A stretch of DNA of 33,736 bases from Burkholderia sp. L27(2015) (GCF_009765705.1 NZ_LMUX01000008.1:222256-255991); one strand, 5' to 3'; counted from the first letter of the stretch, positions 26,312-33,664 are shown. The notes: generated from the letters alone by a model not told the origin. A program made the numbers and translations.

Positions 26312-26387
26312 GCCGCTAAGTTGCCCCTAATCCGCTACTAAGTGCCACTAAGCGGCCACTTAGCCACCGTTGAGCCGCTCAAGGCAG
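26312..26387. repeat. 10/11-bp degenerate tandem array with stop triplets on both strands
   Basis: Units begin at 26312, 26323, 26334, 26344, 26355 and 26366 (GCCGCTAAGTT, GCCCCTAATCC, GCTACTAAGT, GCCACTAAGCG, GCCACTTAGCC, ACCGTTGAGCC). Forward stops at 26317, 26328, 26339, 26349, 26361 and 26371 cover all three frames. CTA in four units gives TAG on the other strand. The array fills the gap between two converging stop codons (26276 and 26389). Confidence 0.7.
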
Positions 26388-26388
26388 C

Positions 26389-26583
26389 TCAAACGTACTG
26401 GCGTAGGCCAAGGTGGCGACACAGCCGCTGTTCGGCAAGAAAATCGCGCGCGTATTGCATCGCGTCTTCCATACGATCGAATTTGGCGAGCGGCTTTTTG
26501 CGGTCGCGCTGAGTGACTTGCCACCGGCCGTCCGGACCGCGTAGTACCCGGTAGACCTGAGTATCTTCAAATTCTGTGTTCAT
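26389..26583 (-). CDS. DUF2188-like small protein
   Basis: A 64-residue cytoplasmic protein. The pattern VYRVLRGPDGRWQVTQRDRKKPLAKFDRMEDAMQYARDFLAEQ, with strands of the 'W.V...g....a.f.tk.eA...ar..a' type, matches DUF2188-like proteins of unknown function. ATG 26583 has GGAGG 5 nt upstream; an upstream in-frame GTG/TTG start (to 26604) would disrupt this spacing. It converges with the DHA2 transporter across the stop-rich array. Confidence 0.72.
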   Translation of the reverse strand: MNTEFEDTQVYRVLRGPDGRWQVTQRDRKKPLAKFDRMEDAMQYARDFLAEQRLCRHLGLRQYV

Positions 26584-26718
26584 TACGCCTCCCGCTTTAC
26601 CCAATGAGCCCTACGAACCCGATAAATGAGATCGAGCCAATTAGACGAGTAAACGCGCGGACCGGTCATTTATTCCCTGACATCTGCATTTCTATTCGTT
26701 ACAGCGGAATCGGGGCGC

Positions 26719-26742
26719 AAAAAAGCCGGCAAAAGCCGGCTT
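26719..26742 (-). terminator. Intrinsic terminator of the ABC operon
   Basis: Stem AAGCCGGC (26723-26730) / GCCGGCTT (26735-26742) with an AAAA loop. On the minus strand it is followed by a run of six Ts (complement of 26719-26724, partly in the stem). It lies ~130 bp after the ATPase stop with only the 8-bp repeat array between. Confidence 0.8.
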
Positions 26743-26820
26743 GTGAACGCTGCAAGCACTGTAGGCAGTCCGTAAATTTTGCTCATGACTTGGCCGTAGC
26801 AAGCCCTGGGCAGCTCAGCG

Positions 26821-26868
26821 CCTTAGTGCCTTAGTGCCTTAGTGCCTTAGTGCCTTAGTGCCTCAGCT
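26821..26868. repeat. (CCTTAGTG)5 octanucleotide tandem repeat
   Basis: Five perfect copies at 26821-26860, followed by a degenerate copy CCTCAGCT (26861-26868) and preceded by GCTCAGCG. It ends 4 bp from the ATPase stop (minus strand). Read with the gene, each unit CACTAAGG carries TAA; the 8-bp period puts it in all frames. Confidence 0.92.
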
Positions 26869-26871
26869 CCT

Positions 26872-28176
26872 TCAGGATTCCACGTCTTCCAGGCTGAAGG
26901 TCTCGGCCTGATCGTTATACGAGAAGATTTCCGCATATCGGCCCCAATTGATGACGGCGTCCAGCGTCTCCTCGGCTGCGTTGTCCGACAGAAAATCCTC
27001 GAGTTCCTGTTCGAAGCGCACCCGCGGCGCCCGATGCCCGGGCCGCTCGTTGAGCACCCGGCGTATCCGTGCCGCCAGCGGCACCGAGCGCACCAGATGC
27101 TCGGCAAACATCAGCTTGCGCTCCTGGGTGCCGTATTCGGCGAACACCTTGCCGGGCTGCGTCAGCAAGATATCGCCTTCCTGCACGTCGGCAAAGCCGA
27201 GGTGTTGCAGCATTTCCGCGACCGGAAACAGATCGTCGACCTCCAGATGCAGGGTTCGGGCAATTTCGGGCAAGTCGGCCTTGCCGTTGTAGGGCGCCAT
27301 GGCAAGCGTTTCGATCAAACCGGCCATCAGGTTGGTCGACACGGCCGGCAACCAGGTGCCCAGCTCCAATTCCTTGCGCACGCCGCCCGTGGTGGCGCGT
27401 GCCGTCATACGTGCGTAAATATCGTCGACCAGCCGGCGAAACGCCGGGTCCAGCCGGTTGCGCGGGTGCGCGAACGGCACCTGGATCTCGGCGATCACGC
27501 GCCCCGGATTGGACGACAGCACCAGGATCCGATCGCACATAAACACCGCTTCCTCGATGTTATGCGTAACGATCAGCACTGATTTGATCTTCAGGCGCCG
27601 TTCGTTCCACAGATCGAGCAAGTCGGTACGCAGCGTCTCGGCGGTCAGCACGTCGAGCGCGGAGAACGGCTCGTCCATCAACAGCAAAGTGGGATCGACC
27701 ACCAGGGCGCGGGCGAAACCCACGCGCTGGCGCATCCCGCCCGACAACTCGCGCGGATAGGCGTTTTCAAAGCCGTCGAGCCCGATCAAGTCGATCGCGG
27801 CAAGCGAGCGCTCACGGCGTTCGCGCGGGTTGACACCGAGCGCTTCGAGTCCGGCCTCGACGTTTTGCAGCACCGTCAGCCACGGAAACAGGGCGAAGGT
27901 CTGGAACACCATCGCCACCCCTTCGGCCGGACCGTCCAGTGGTTCGCCCTTATACGTCACGGAGCCGCCGGTGGGTTGGATCAGGCCGGCAATGATACGC
28001 AGCAGCGTCGATTTGCCGGACCCCGAACGTCCCAGCAGGCCGACGATCTCGCCTTCTTTCAGGACCAGGTTGGCATCGTCGAGCACCAGCAATTCGCCCT
28101 GCGACTTGTTAAAGCCGCGCCGGACGTGTTCGACACGCATGATTTCAGTGCTTGCGATCGCTTCAGGATTTTGCAT
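26872..28176 (-). CDS. ABC transporter ATPase with C-terminal AAA-associated domain
   Basis: A 434-residue cytoplasmic ATPase of the nitrate/sulphonate/taurine (NitT/TauT) type. Walker A is GRSGSGKST (49-57), the signature LSGGMRQR (144-151), Walker B LLLMDEP (165-171) and the switch histidine His205 (VTHN). After about residue 265 comes an extra ~165-residue domain (WLPAVSTNLMAGLIETLAMAPYNGKADLPEIARTLHLEVDDLFPVAEMLQHLGF...) resembling the AAA-associated C-terminal domain (AAA_assoc_C), a winged-helix-like regulatory unit. It should energise the permease encoded 86 bp upstream. The ATG lacks a strong ribosome site. No binding protein is encoded nearby. Confidence 0.93.
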   Translation of the reverse strand: MQNPEAIASTEIMRVEHVRRGFNKSQGELLVLDDANLVLKEGEIVGLLGRSGSGKSTLLRIIAGLIQPTGGSVTYKGEPLDGPAEGVAMVFQTFALFPWLTVLQNVEAGLEALGVNPRERRERSLAAIDLIGLDGFENAYPRELSGGMRQRVGFARALVVDPTLLLMDEPFSALDVLTAETLRTDLLDLWNERRLKIKSVLIVTHNIEEAVFMCDRILVLSSNPGRVIAEIQVPFAHPRNRLDPAFRRLVDDIYARMTARATTGGVRKELELGTWLPAVSTNLMAGLIETLAMAPYNGKADLPEIARTLHLEVDDLFPVAEMLQHLGFADVQEGDILLTQPGKVFAEYGTQERKLMFAEHLVRSVPLAARIRRVLNERPGHRAPRVRFEQELEDFLSDNAAEETLDAVINWGRYAEIFSYNDQAETFSLEDVES

Positions 28177-28209
28177 GATGTGCTTTCAGTTACGGTTCGA
28201 ACTCGAATA

Positions 28210-28239
28210 GTTAGCGGGTGACCGCTTAGTAGGTGACCG
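28210..28239 (-). repeat. 15-bp imperfect repeat x2 between permease and ATPase genes
   Basis: GTTAGCGGGTGACCG (28210-28224) and CTTAGTAGGTGACCG (28225-28239) agree at 12 of 15 positions. They share the TTAG core seen in the other post-stop arrays, but the 15-bp period keeps stops in one frame. Confidence 0.55.
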
Positions 28240-28262
28240 ATCAGGCAGCGCCGCCTGCGCGC

Positions 28263-30023
28263 TCAGTCCATGCGCAGCTTGGCATCGGCGTAAGCGTACA
28301 TCGGACGCCACAACAGCCGGTTGAACAAGGTGACGAAGAGCGACATCACCGCGATCCCCAAGATGATTTTAGGGAAATCGCCTGCCGCCGTGGTCTGCGC
28401 GATGTAGGCGCCCAGCCCATGGGCCACCACTTTGTCGTTACCCCAGGACACTGCCTCCGAAACGATACTGGCGTTCCACGCGCCGCCCGAGGCGGTGATC
28501 GCACCGGTTACGTAATACGGGAAGATGCCCGGTAAGATGATCTTGCGCCACCACTGCCAGCCGCGAATCCGGAAGTTGGCGGCCGCTTCCTTGAAGTCGT
28601 TGGGGAACGCCGATGCGCCGGCGATCACATTGAACAGGATGTACCACTGGGTGCCCAGCACGATCAACGGCGACAGCCAGATATCGGCATTCAGGTGGAA
28701 TTTGACGATGACGACGACAAAAACCGGGAACAGCAAATTAGCCGGAAACGCCGCGAGGAACTGCGCGATGGGCTGGATTTTCTGCGCCAGCGCCGGCCGC
28801 AGGCCGATCATCACGCCCAGCGGCACCCAGATGACCGACGCCACCAGAATCAGCAATAACACGCGTATCAGCGTAAATACGCCGAGTAAGAGCACATGAC
28901 CGACTTCGGGCAAATTCACCCCGGTGCGCACGTAGGTAACGACGCGAAACACCACATATACGGTCATCAGCAAGATAAGCACTGCCCAGATCGCATCCGC
29001 CACTCTGGACGGCTTGCGTCGAGCACGAGCAGGCCGGGCAACCGCACTCGTGGCGTTTGCGATGGTCGGCATACGCACCGGAACGCGCGCCGTAGTCGCC
29101 AGTATCCAGCCCATCGGCTTGAGCAATTGGTTGATCAGCCGGGTGCGCCGAATCAGATCGAGCAGCCAGGATTCAGGCGCGCTCGCCGACGCGGTGTTCT
29201 CCATGCGGAATTTATCGGCCCATGCGACCAGCGGGCGAAACAGCAACTGGTCATACGCTAGAATCACCAGCGACATGACCAGGATCACGTAGCCCACCGC
29301 GCCGAGGTTGCGCTGCTCAATGGCCGCGGCCAGATAAGAGCCGATACCAGGCAAGGTGATAGTGTTGTTGCCGACCGTGATGGCTTCGGATGCGACCACG
29401 AAAAACCAGCCGCCCGACATCGACATCATCATGTTCCAGATCAGCCCGGGCAGCGAAAACGGTACCTCAAGCTTCCAGAAACGCTGCCAGCCGGTCAGGT
29501 GAAAGCTGCGCGAGACTTCCTGCAAATCGCGCGGCACGGTGCGCAGCGACTGGTAGAAGCTGAACGTCATGTTCCAGGCCTGGCTGGTGAAAATCGCGAA
29601 GATGGCCGCACATTCGGCACCGGCTACTCGGCCCGGGAACAAGGCGATAAAGAACGTGACCGTGAACGAGATGTAGCCGAGCACCGGTACCGACTGCAAA
29701 ATATCCAGAATCGGCACCAGCACTTTCTCGGCCCGTCGGCTTTTGGCGGCCAGCGTGCCATACCCTAACGTGAAAATCAGCGAAGCGACCATCGCGGCCA
29801 GCATGCGCAGCGTCGTGCGCAGCGCGTATTCGGGCAGCATCGACGGCGAAAGCGAAATAGCCTGGGTTTTCAGCACCGAAATCGGCGCCATGGTTTCGTG
29901 GTAACCGACAGCCGCCATCGCAATCAAGCAAATAATCAGAGGAAACGCGATGAAATCCCATCGATTGGGCAAAAGCCGCCATGCAGAGGCATTGAAAGAG
30001 GGGCTGAGGATATTCAGACGCAT
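28263..30023 (-). CDS. ABC transporter fused double permease
   Basis: A 586-residue inner-membrane protein containing two BPD_transp_1 permease modules in one chain (about 40-270 and 330-575). Each module has the EAA-like loop: FHLTGWQRFWKLEVPFSLPGLIWNMMMSMSGGWFFVVASEAI in the first and FRIRGWQWWRKIILPGIFPYYVTGAITASGGAWNASIVSEAV in the second. This duplicated permease type (COG4986-like, anion-type) pairs with ATPases carrying the AAA-associated extension. ATG 30023 has GGAG 8 nt upstream. It is the first gene of the two-gene operon with the ATPase. The substrate is unknown; the family resembles nitrate/sulphonate importers. Confidence 0.92.
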   Translation of the reverse strand: MRLNILSPSFNASAWRLLPNRWDFIAFPLIICLIAMAAVGYHETMAPISVLKTQAISLSPSMLPEYALRTTLRMLAAMVASLIFTLGYGTLAAKSRRAEKVLVPILDILQSVPVLGYISFTVTFFIALFPGRVAGAECAAIFAIFTSQAWNMTFSFYQSLRTVPRDLQEVSRSFHLTGWQRFWKLEVPFSLPGLIWNMMMSMSGGWFFVVASEAITVGNNTITLPGIGSYLAAAIEQRNLGAVGYVILVMSLVILAYDQLLFRPLVAWADKFRMENTASASAPESWLLDLIRRTRLINQLLKPMGWILATTARVPVRMPTIANATSAVARPARARRKPSRVADAIWAVLILLMTVYVVFRVVTYVRTGVNLPEVGHVLLLGVFTLIRVLLLILVASVIWVPLGVMIGLRPALAQKIQPIAQFLAAFPANLLFPVFVVVIVKFHLNADIWLSPLIVLGTQWYILFNVIAGASAFPNDFKEAAANFRIRGWQWWRKIILPGIFPYYVTGAITASGGAWNASIVSEAVSWGNDKVVAHGLGAYIAQTTAAGDFPKIILGIAVMSLFVTLFNRLLWRPMYAYADAKLRMD

Positions 30024-30448
30024 GAAGCGACTCCAACACGGGCAGCAGGGTAAAAAGAAACGGGTAAGCGAATGATGTCCAGGGCGCTAGTGCGCGGCAC
30101 TCATCCGGTTCACCGATCAACAATGGCGCTGCTCGAGAAAAAATGCCAATAAGACATTTTTGCGACGTCCCGACACTACTACAACCTACGTGACAGACAC
30201 AACCTTCCCGACACAATCGGGGCGTCAAACCGCGCCGAATTCGCGATAGCTTGGCTTACATGCAACATTGGGCAAGCGCGAGGACGCGCGGGCACGACCG
30301 TGGGTACTACCGCAGGTACTTCTGCTGGTGCTTCTGCTGGTGCTTCTGCTGGTGCTTCCGCTGGTACGTCCGCTGGTACGTCATTACGCACGGAGCAAGC
30401 ACTACAGGTATCATGCAGTTTCCTAGACTGCATGCCACAGGAGGTCTC
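30024..30448. other. Divergent intergenic region with 12-bp repeats
   Basis: Promoter region for the ABC operon (minus strand) and the 88-residue gene (plus strand). It holds the 12-bp array at 30315-30383. A plus-strand frame is open from 30153 to TGA 30450-30452; its only start, GTG 30300, lacks a ribosome site. Its stop overlaps the ATG at 30449 (ATGA). Confidence 0.4.
30315..30383. repeat. 12-bp tandem repeat, ~5.7 copies
   Basis: Units GGTRCKTCYGCT start at 30315, 30327, 30339, 30351, 30363 and 30375 (last partial). The period is divisible by three and no frame on either strand contains a stop, so it encodes low-complexity peptide in every frame (for example Ser-Ala-Gly-Ala forward, Pro-Ala-Glu-Ala reverse). 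Whether any is translated is open. Confidence 0.8.
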
Positions 30449-30715
30449 ATGAAGGGCAACCTTGTTATCGTTTGCCGCGATCCGGACGCAGACGCCTTCG
30501 ACAGCATCATGTCCGAATACGGAGCATTCCAGATCAAACTTTCGTCGACCACCTGGTATCTGAAGCTGGACGTGACGCCGGAACTGATCCAGGAAGAGAT
30601 TTTGGCGCGCCTGGGCCGCTACACCACGCATTACATCTTCGAAGCCGGCTCGGTCACGTTCAATACGGTCGATGCCGACGCCGCGACCGCGCTGAACTCG
30701 CTATTTTCGGTTTAA
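30449..30715 (+). CDS. Small protein, possible Cas2/SinR-like ferredoxin fold
   Basis: An 88-residue cytoplasmic protein I cannot name with confidence. ATG 30449 has a near-perfect AGGAGGT (30439-30445) 3 nt upstream. The chain reads as beta (NLVIVCRD), helix (DAFDSIMSEYG), beta (AFQIKLSSTTWYLKLD), helix (TPELIQEEILARLGR), beta (THYIFEAGSVTFNT) and a short end. This order and the S-T-T-W-Y-L-K strand resemble small Cas2-like ferredoxin-fold proteins such as SinR-type proteins. No Cas genes or CRISPR are near, so a CRISPR role is not implied. Its ATG overlaps the stop of a short repeat-coding frame. Confidence 0.75.
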   Translation: MKGNLVIVCRDPDADAFDSIMSEYGAFQIKLSSTTWYLKLDVTPELIQEEILARLGRYTTHYIFEAGSVTFNTVDADAATALNSLFSV

Positions 30716-30829
30716 TTTCGATTTTTGTGGTGCGGCTCAGCGCTGCCGCCCTGCCGTGTAGACCGATTCTGGCTGTCTATCGTGCTGACGGCGCTCGGCA
30801 GTCACCGTCTGAGCACGACGAAGTGGAGA

Positions 30830-32128
30830 TCAATCGGGGAAAGTCAGCAGCACATTGAGGCCGCCCGCGGTGCGGTTCTCGATGGTGCAATCGCCACCGA
30901 CACGACGTGCCAATCGATCGACAATCGCAAGTCCGAGGCCGCTATGGCCATTGCCCCCGCGCGCCGGATCGAGCCGCACAAACGGCCGCGTCGCGTTGCG
31001 CAGATCGTCCGGCGAGATGCCGGGGCCACGATCGCTCACCGTGAGCTGCCAGCGCTTATCGTAGCGCCCGCCGCCGATCTTTGCGGTCGCGATCGTGATG
31101 GGCGGTGCCCCATACACTGTGGCGTTGTCCAGCAGATTGGACAGCAAACGGTCCAGCGTCGCAATCGGCAGCAGGAACTCGGGGCCGGCGCGCAAATCGA
31201 GCACGATGTGGTCGGCACCCCCATGTTCCTGGCGGTAATTGCGCGACAGCCATTCGCAACGCTCATCCACGCCCACCGGCATGCTCTCGTCGCCACGATC
31301 GTGCGCAAACACCAGGAACTGGTCGACGATATGCGACAGCGAATCGACGTCGCGCACCACACCGTCGCGCAGCTTGACCTCGTCCATCATTTCCGCGCGC
31401 AGCCGCAAGCGCGCCAGCGGCGTCTTGAGGTCGTGCGCAACGCCTGCGAGCATGATCTGACGATAGCTCTCGGCCTGGGAAATATCGTTCACCATCTGGT
31501 TGAACCCGCGCGTCAGTTGACGCAGTTCGTGTGGCCCACGCTCCGGCACCGGTGGCACCTGTTCGCCGCGGCCAAGCCGCGCAACCGCGCTGACCAGCGT
31601 CTGCAAGGGCCGCTGGAGTTGCCAGGCCGCAAACAACGCGGACAGCACCGCCGAGAGAAAGATCAACACCAGCCAGATGACCATCCGGTCGATCGAGCGG
31701 GCCGGCGGCATGGGCTGCATCGGCAATACAATCCAGTGATCGCTACCGGGGCGCAGCACCCAAATGCGCGGTGGCGGCGAGTCCATGCTGGAGAAGCGAA
31801 TTTCGCTGCCAGGCGGCAGCCGATCGCGTAGATCGTTTTCGAAACGCTGGAGGCCGCGGTGCTCATCGAGGTTCCCCGCGCGGGGCACCAGCGGCGAATC
31901 GACACTGACGAGCCTCACGCGCGATGGCAGCGGCTGATTGGGATTGACGGCCTGATGTTGTTCGATCGCATCGACAAGGAAGACGACTTCCTCGGTCGCA
32001 TAGCGTGTCTGTGTCTGGCTGCGTTCGAAACGCACCAGCTCATACCAGGCAAAGTGAGCCACCAGCAGTACACATACCACCAGCAACGCCAGACGCCCAA
32101 AAAGCGAATCAACCGGCCGAAGTTTCAT
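30830..32128 (-). CDS. Sensor histidine kinase, EnvZ-type
   Basis: A 432-residue inner-membrane kinase. TM1 spans about 10-30, followed by a ~115-residue periplasmic region, TM2 about 148-170, and HAMP (LQRPLQTLVSAVARLGRGEQ). The phosphoacceptor is His232 in AGVAHDLKTPLARLRLR. The ATP-binding domain has the N box LLSNLLDNATVYG, G1 VSDRGPGIS and G2 GNGHSGLGLAIVDR. This layout is that of EnvZ and relatives, which sense envelope conditions. Its ATG lies 20 bp inside the response-regulator gene, so translation is probably coupled. The kinase should phosphorylate the adjacent regulator. The periplasmic signal is unknown. Confidence 0.92.
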   Translation of the reverse strand: MKLRPVDSLFGRLALLVVCVLLVAHFAWYELVRFERSQTQTRYATEEVVFLVDAIEQHQAVNPNQPLPSRVRLVSVDSPLVPRAGNLDEHRGLQRFENDLRDRLPPGSEIRFSSMDSPPPRIWVLRPGSDHWIVLPMQPMPPARSIDRMVIWLVLIFLSAVLSALFAAWQLQRPLQTLVSAVARLGRGEQVPPVPERGPHELRQLTRGFNQMVNDISQAESYRQIMLAGVAHDLKTPLARLRLRAEMMDEVKLRDGVVRDVDSLSHIVDQFLVFAHDRGDESMPVGVDERCEWLSRNYRQEHGGADHIVLDLRAGPEFLLPIATLDRLLSNLLDNATVYGAPPITIATAKIGGGRYDKRWQLTVSDRGPGISPDDLRNATRPFVRLDPARGGNGHSGLGLAIVDRLARRVGGDCTIENRTAGGLNVLLTFPD

Positions 32129-32831
32129 GGCTGCCGTCGGGGACGAACACGTAACCGCGACCCCTTACGGTCTGGATGAAACGCGGCACTGACGGGTCGA
32201 TTTCCAGGATCCGGCGCAAACGCCACACCTGTACGTCGATGCCACGGTCGGTGCCATCGTATTCCGGGCCGTGCAGCAATTCGAGCAAGCGCTCGCGGGT
32301 CAACGTGCGCAGTGCGTAGTTGACGAAAATCTTCAGGAGCGCGAATTCGCTGCCCGAGAGCTGAACCGGCTCGCCTTCCTGCAACAGCGAACGGGTCTGG
32401 AAATCGAGCACGAAGCGGCCGAACGTATAGGGTTCGCGTTGCTCAGGCGCGGCGCTGGGCACCGTGCGGCGACGGCGCAGGACGGCCTGGATGCGCGCCA
32501 GCAGTTCACGCGGGTTGAAGGGCTTGCCGAGATAATCGTCCGCGCCGAGCTCGAGACCGACGATACGATCGACATCGTCCGCGCGTGCGGTCAGCATGAT
32601 CACGGGGATATCGTCACCGGTTGCGCGCAAATGGCGCAGCGCCGTCAAGCCGTCCACGCCGGGCATCATCAGGTCCAGCACGATCAGGTCGGGGCGTTCG
32701 AGTTCAAGGCGTCGCTCAAGGGTCGCCGCGCCATGCAGCACCGAAACCTCGATGCCCTGGCGGGTCAGGTAGTCGCGCAACAGGTCGCGCAGCTCGGGGT
32801 CGTCGTCAATAATGAGTATTTGGGTAGCCAT
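32109..32831 (-). CDS. OmpR-type response regulator
   Basis: A 240-residue DNA-binding response regulator. The receiver has the acidic pair Asp10-Asp11, phosphoacceptor Asp53 (VLDLMMPG), Thr81 and Lys103 (LGKPFNP). The C-terminal winged-helix domain includes LSGSEFALLKIF, LTRERLLELL and the recognition region RGIDVQVWRLRRILEIDPSVPRFIQTVRGRGYVFVPDG, which is close to OmpR itself. It is first in the operon with the EnvZ-type kinase, overlapping it by 20 bp. The genes are divergent from the Spy-like gene, an obvious possible target. In Burkholderia the OmpR-type pair may be called otherwise, so no symbol is given. Confidence 0.93.
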   Translation of the reverse strand: MATQILIIDDDPELRDLLRDYLTRQGIEVSVLHGAATLERRLELERPDLIVLDLMMPGVDGLTALRHLRATGDDIPVIMLTARADDVDRIVGLELGADDYLGKPFNPRELLARIQAVLRRRRTVPSAAPEQREPYTFGRFVLDFQTRSLLQEGEPVQLSGSEFALLKIFVNYALRTLTRERLLELLHGPEYDGTDRGIDVQVWRLRRILEIDPSVPRFIQTVRGRGYVFVPDGSHETSAG

Positions 32832-32886
32832 AGCTCGCAGTTTATCTTGTACCGTTGCCGCAGTCAGTTTCTAAGGAGGTTAGACA

Positions 32887-32940
32887 ATGCAAGCGGCGTT
32901 ACCACGTATTACGCACACGCGGCCGCGTAATTGCTGGTAA
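32887..32940 (+). CDS. Possible 17-codon leader ORF upstream of the Spy-like gene
   Basis: ATG 32887 is preceded by AAGGAGGT (32873-32880), a full match to the anti-Shine-Dalgarno sequence, six bases away. The frame encodes MQAALPRITHTRPRNCW and stops at 32940. It lies in the leader of the Spy-like gene and is followed by a stem-loop (32962-33008). It may be a regulatory leader peptide; the Arg-Pro-Arg-Asn-Cys-Trp ending could matter. Only the ribosome site and position support it; translation is unproven. Confidence 0.4.
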   Translation: MQAALPRITHTRPRNCW

Positions 32941-32961
32941 ACATCCGTACTTTTTCGTAAC

Positions 32962-33008
32962 CCGGGATGCCAGGGTCGTGCCCTAAGCTTCCAATCAGCC
33001 AATCCCGG
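32962..33008 (+). promoter_or_regulatory. Leader stem-loop before the Spy-like gene
   Basis: CCGGGAT (32962-32968) pairs perfectly with ATCCCGG (33002-33008). The enclosed loop holds a minor AGGG/CCCT hairpin. It ends 10 bases before the ribosome site AGGAG (33018-33022), so folding could influence translation of the Spy-like gene. No T-run follows it. Confidence 0.4.
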
Positions 33009-33027
33009 CATGAATCTAGGAGTCCGT

Positions 33028-33540
33028 ATGTCACGCCTCACTCGCAACTTATCTTTGAGCGCTATTGCGGCAACGCTGCTTAGCGTCTCCACGGCTTATG
33101 CGGCAGCCGGCGATACGCCGCCCCCGGGCGGCCATGCTCATCACGGCGGCTCGATGATGCAGCACAACCTCGACAAGATCCACAGCCAGTTAAACCTGAA
33201 CGCCAGCCAGGAACAACTGTGGCAAACGGCGTTGAGCACCATGAAGGCCGATCGCCAGCAAGAACGTGCATTGCACAAGCAGGCGAAACAGCAAATGGAG
33301 GGCTTGATGCAAGCGCCGGTGCTCGACATGCACGCACTGCAAGCCCAGCACGAGCAAACCCAGAGCCAGTCACAGCAGTTGCGCGCCCATACTCAAGCCG
33401 CGTGGCTGAATGTGTATGACGCGCTGGATCAGACGCAAAAAGCAACAGTAAGCAGCGCCCTCAAGGCGCAATGGCAGCGCATGGCGAAACGTCACGCCCA
33501 ATGGGAGCATCATGGCAATGCGGCTCCTGCGCCGAAGTAG
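33028..33540 (+). CDS. Spy/CpxP-like periplasmic protein
   Basis: A 170-residue exported protein. Signal peptide MSRLTRNLSLSAIAATLLSVSTAYAAA is followed by a His/Gly/Met-rich patch (GGHAHHGGSMMQH) that might bind metal. Then comes a helical region with a LNLNASQEQLW segment, equivalent to the LTxxQ motif of Spy/CpxP proteins, and long Gln/Lys/His-rich helices (HKQAKQQMEGLMQAP, LKAQWQRMAKRHAQWEHHG). Such proteins act as periplasmic chaperones or stress sensors. ATG 33028 has AGGAG 6 nt upstream and gives a cleaner signal than the in-frame ATG 33010. It is divergent from the two-component pair, which may control it. Confidence 0.82.
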   Translation: MSRLTRNLSLSAIAATLLSVSTAYAAAGDTPPPGGHAHHGGSMMQHNLDKIHSQLNLNASQEQLWQTALSTMKADRQQERALHKQAKQQMEGLMQAPVLDMHALQAQHEQTQSQSQQLRAHTQAAWLNVYDALDQTQKATVSSALKAQWQRMAKRHAQWEHHGNAAPAPK

Positions 33541-33558
33541 TCAATAGGTTCGGCCTCT

Positions 33559-33596
33559 CCCGAACGGCGTCGCCACTTAGTGGCGCCCGTTTCGGG
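33559..33596 (+). terminator. Hairpin downstream of the Spy-like gene
   Basis: Interrupted long stem: CCCGAA/TTCGGG, CGG/CCG and CGCCAC/GTGGCG around a TTA loop. A second small hairpin follows, AAGCGC-TTCG-GCGCTT (33601-33616), with a UUCG tetraloop. No clear T-run; probably a transcript 3' end. Confidence 0.5.
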
Positions 33597-33664
33597 CGGC
33601 AAGCGCTTCGGCGCTTTGCGCAATTGCTAGCGACTACTATTTAGTACCGATTTGCCGCGCGCCT

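Noticed and set aside
26604-26834. 76-codon plus-strand frame before the octamer repeat
   Set aside because: It runs through the ABC terminator hairpin and has no ribosome site or domain.
30179-30631. Minus-strand frame with Pro-Ala-Glu-Ala repeats
   Set aside because: It must start inside the antisense of the well-supported 88-residue gene and has no ribosome site; kept only as a repeat.
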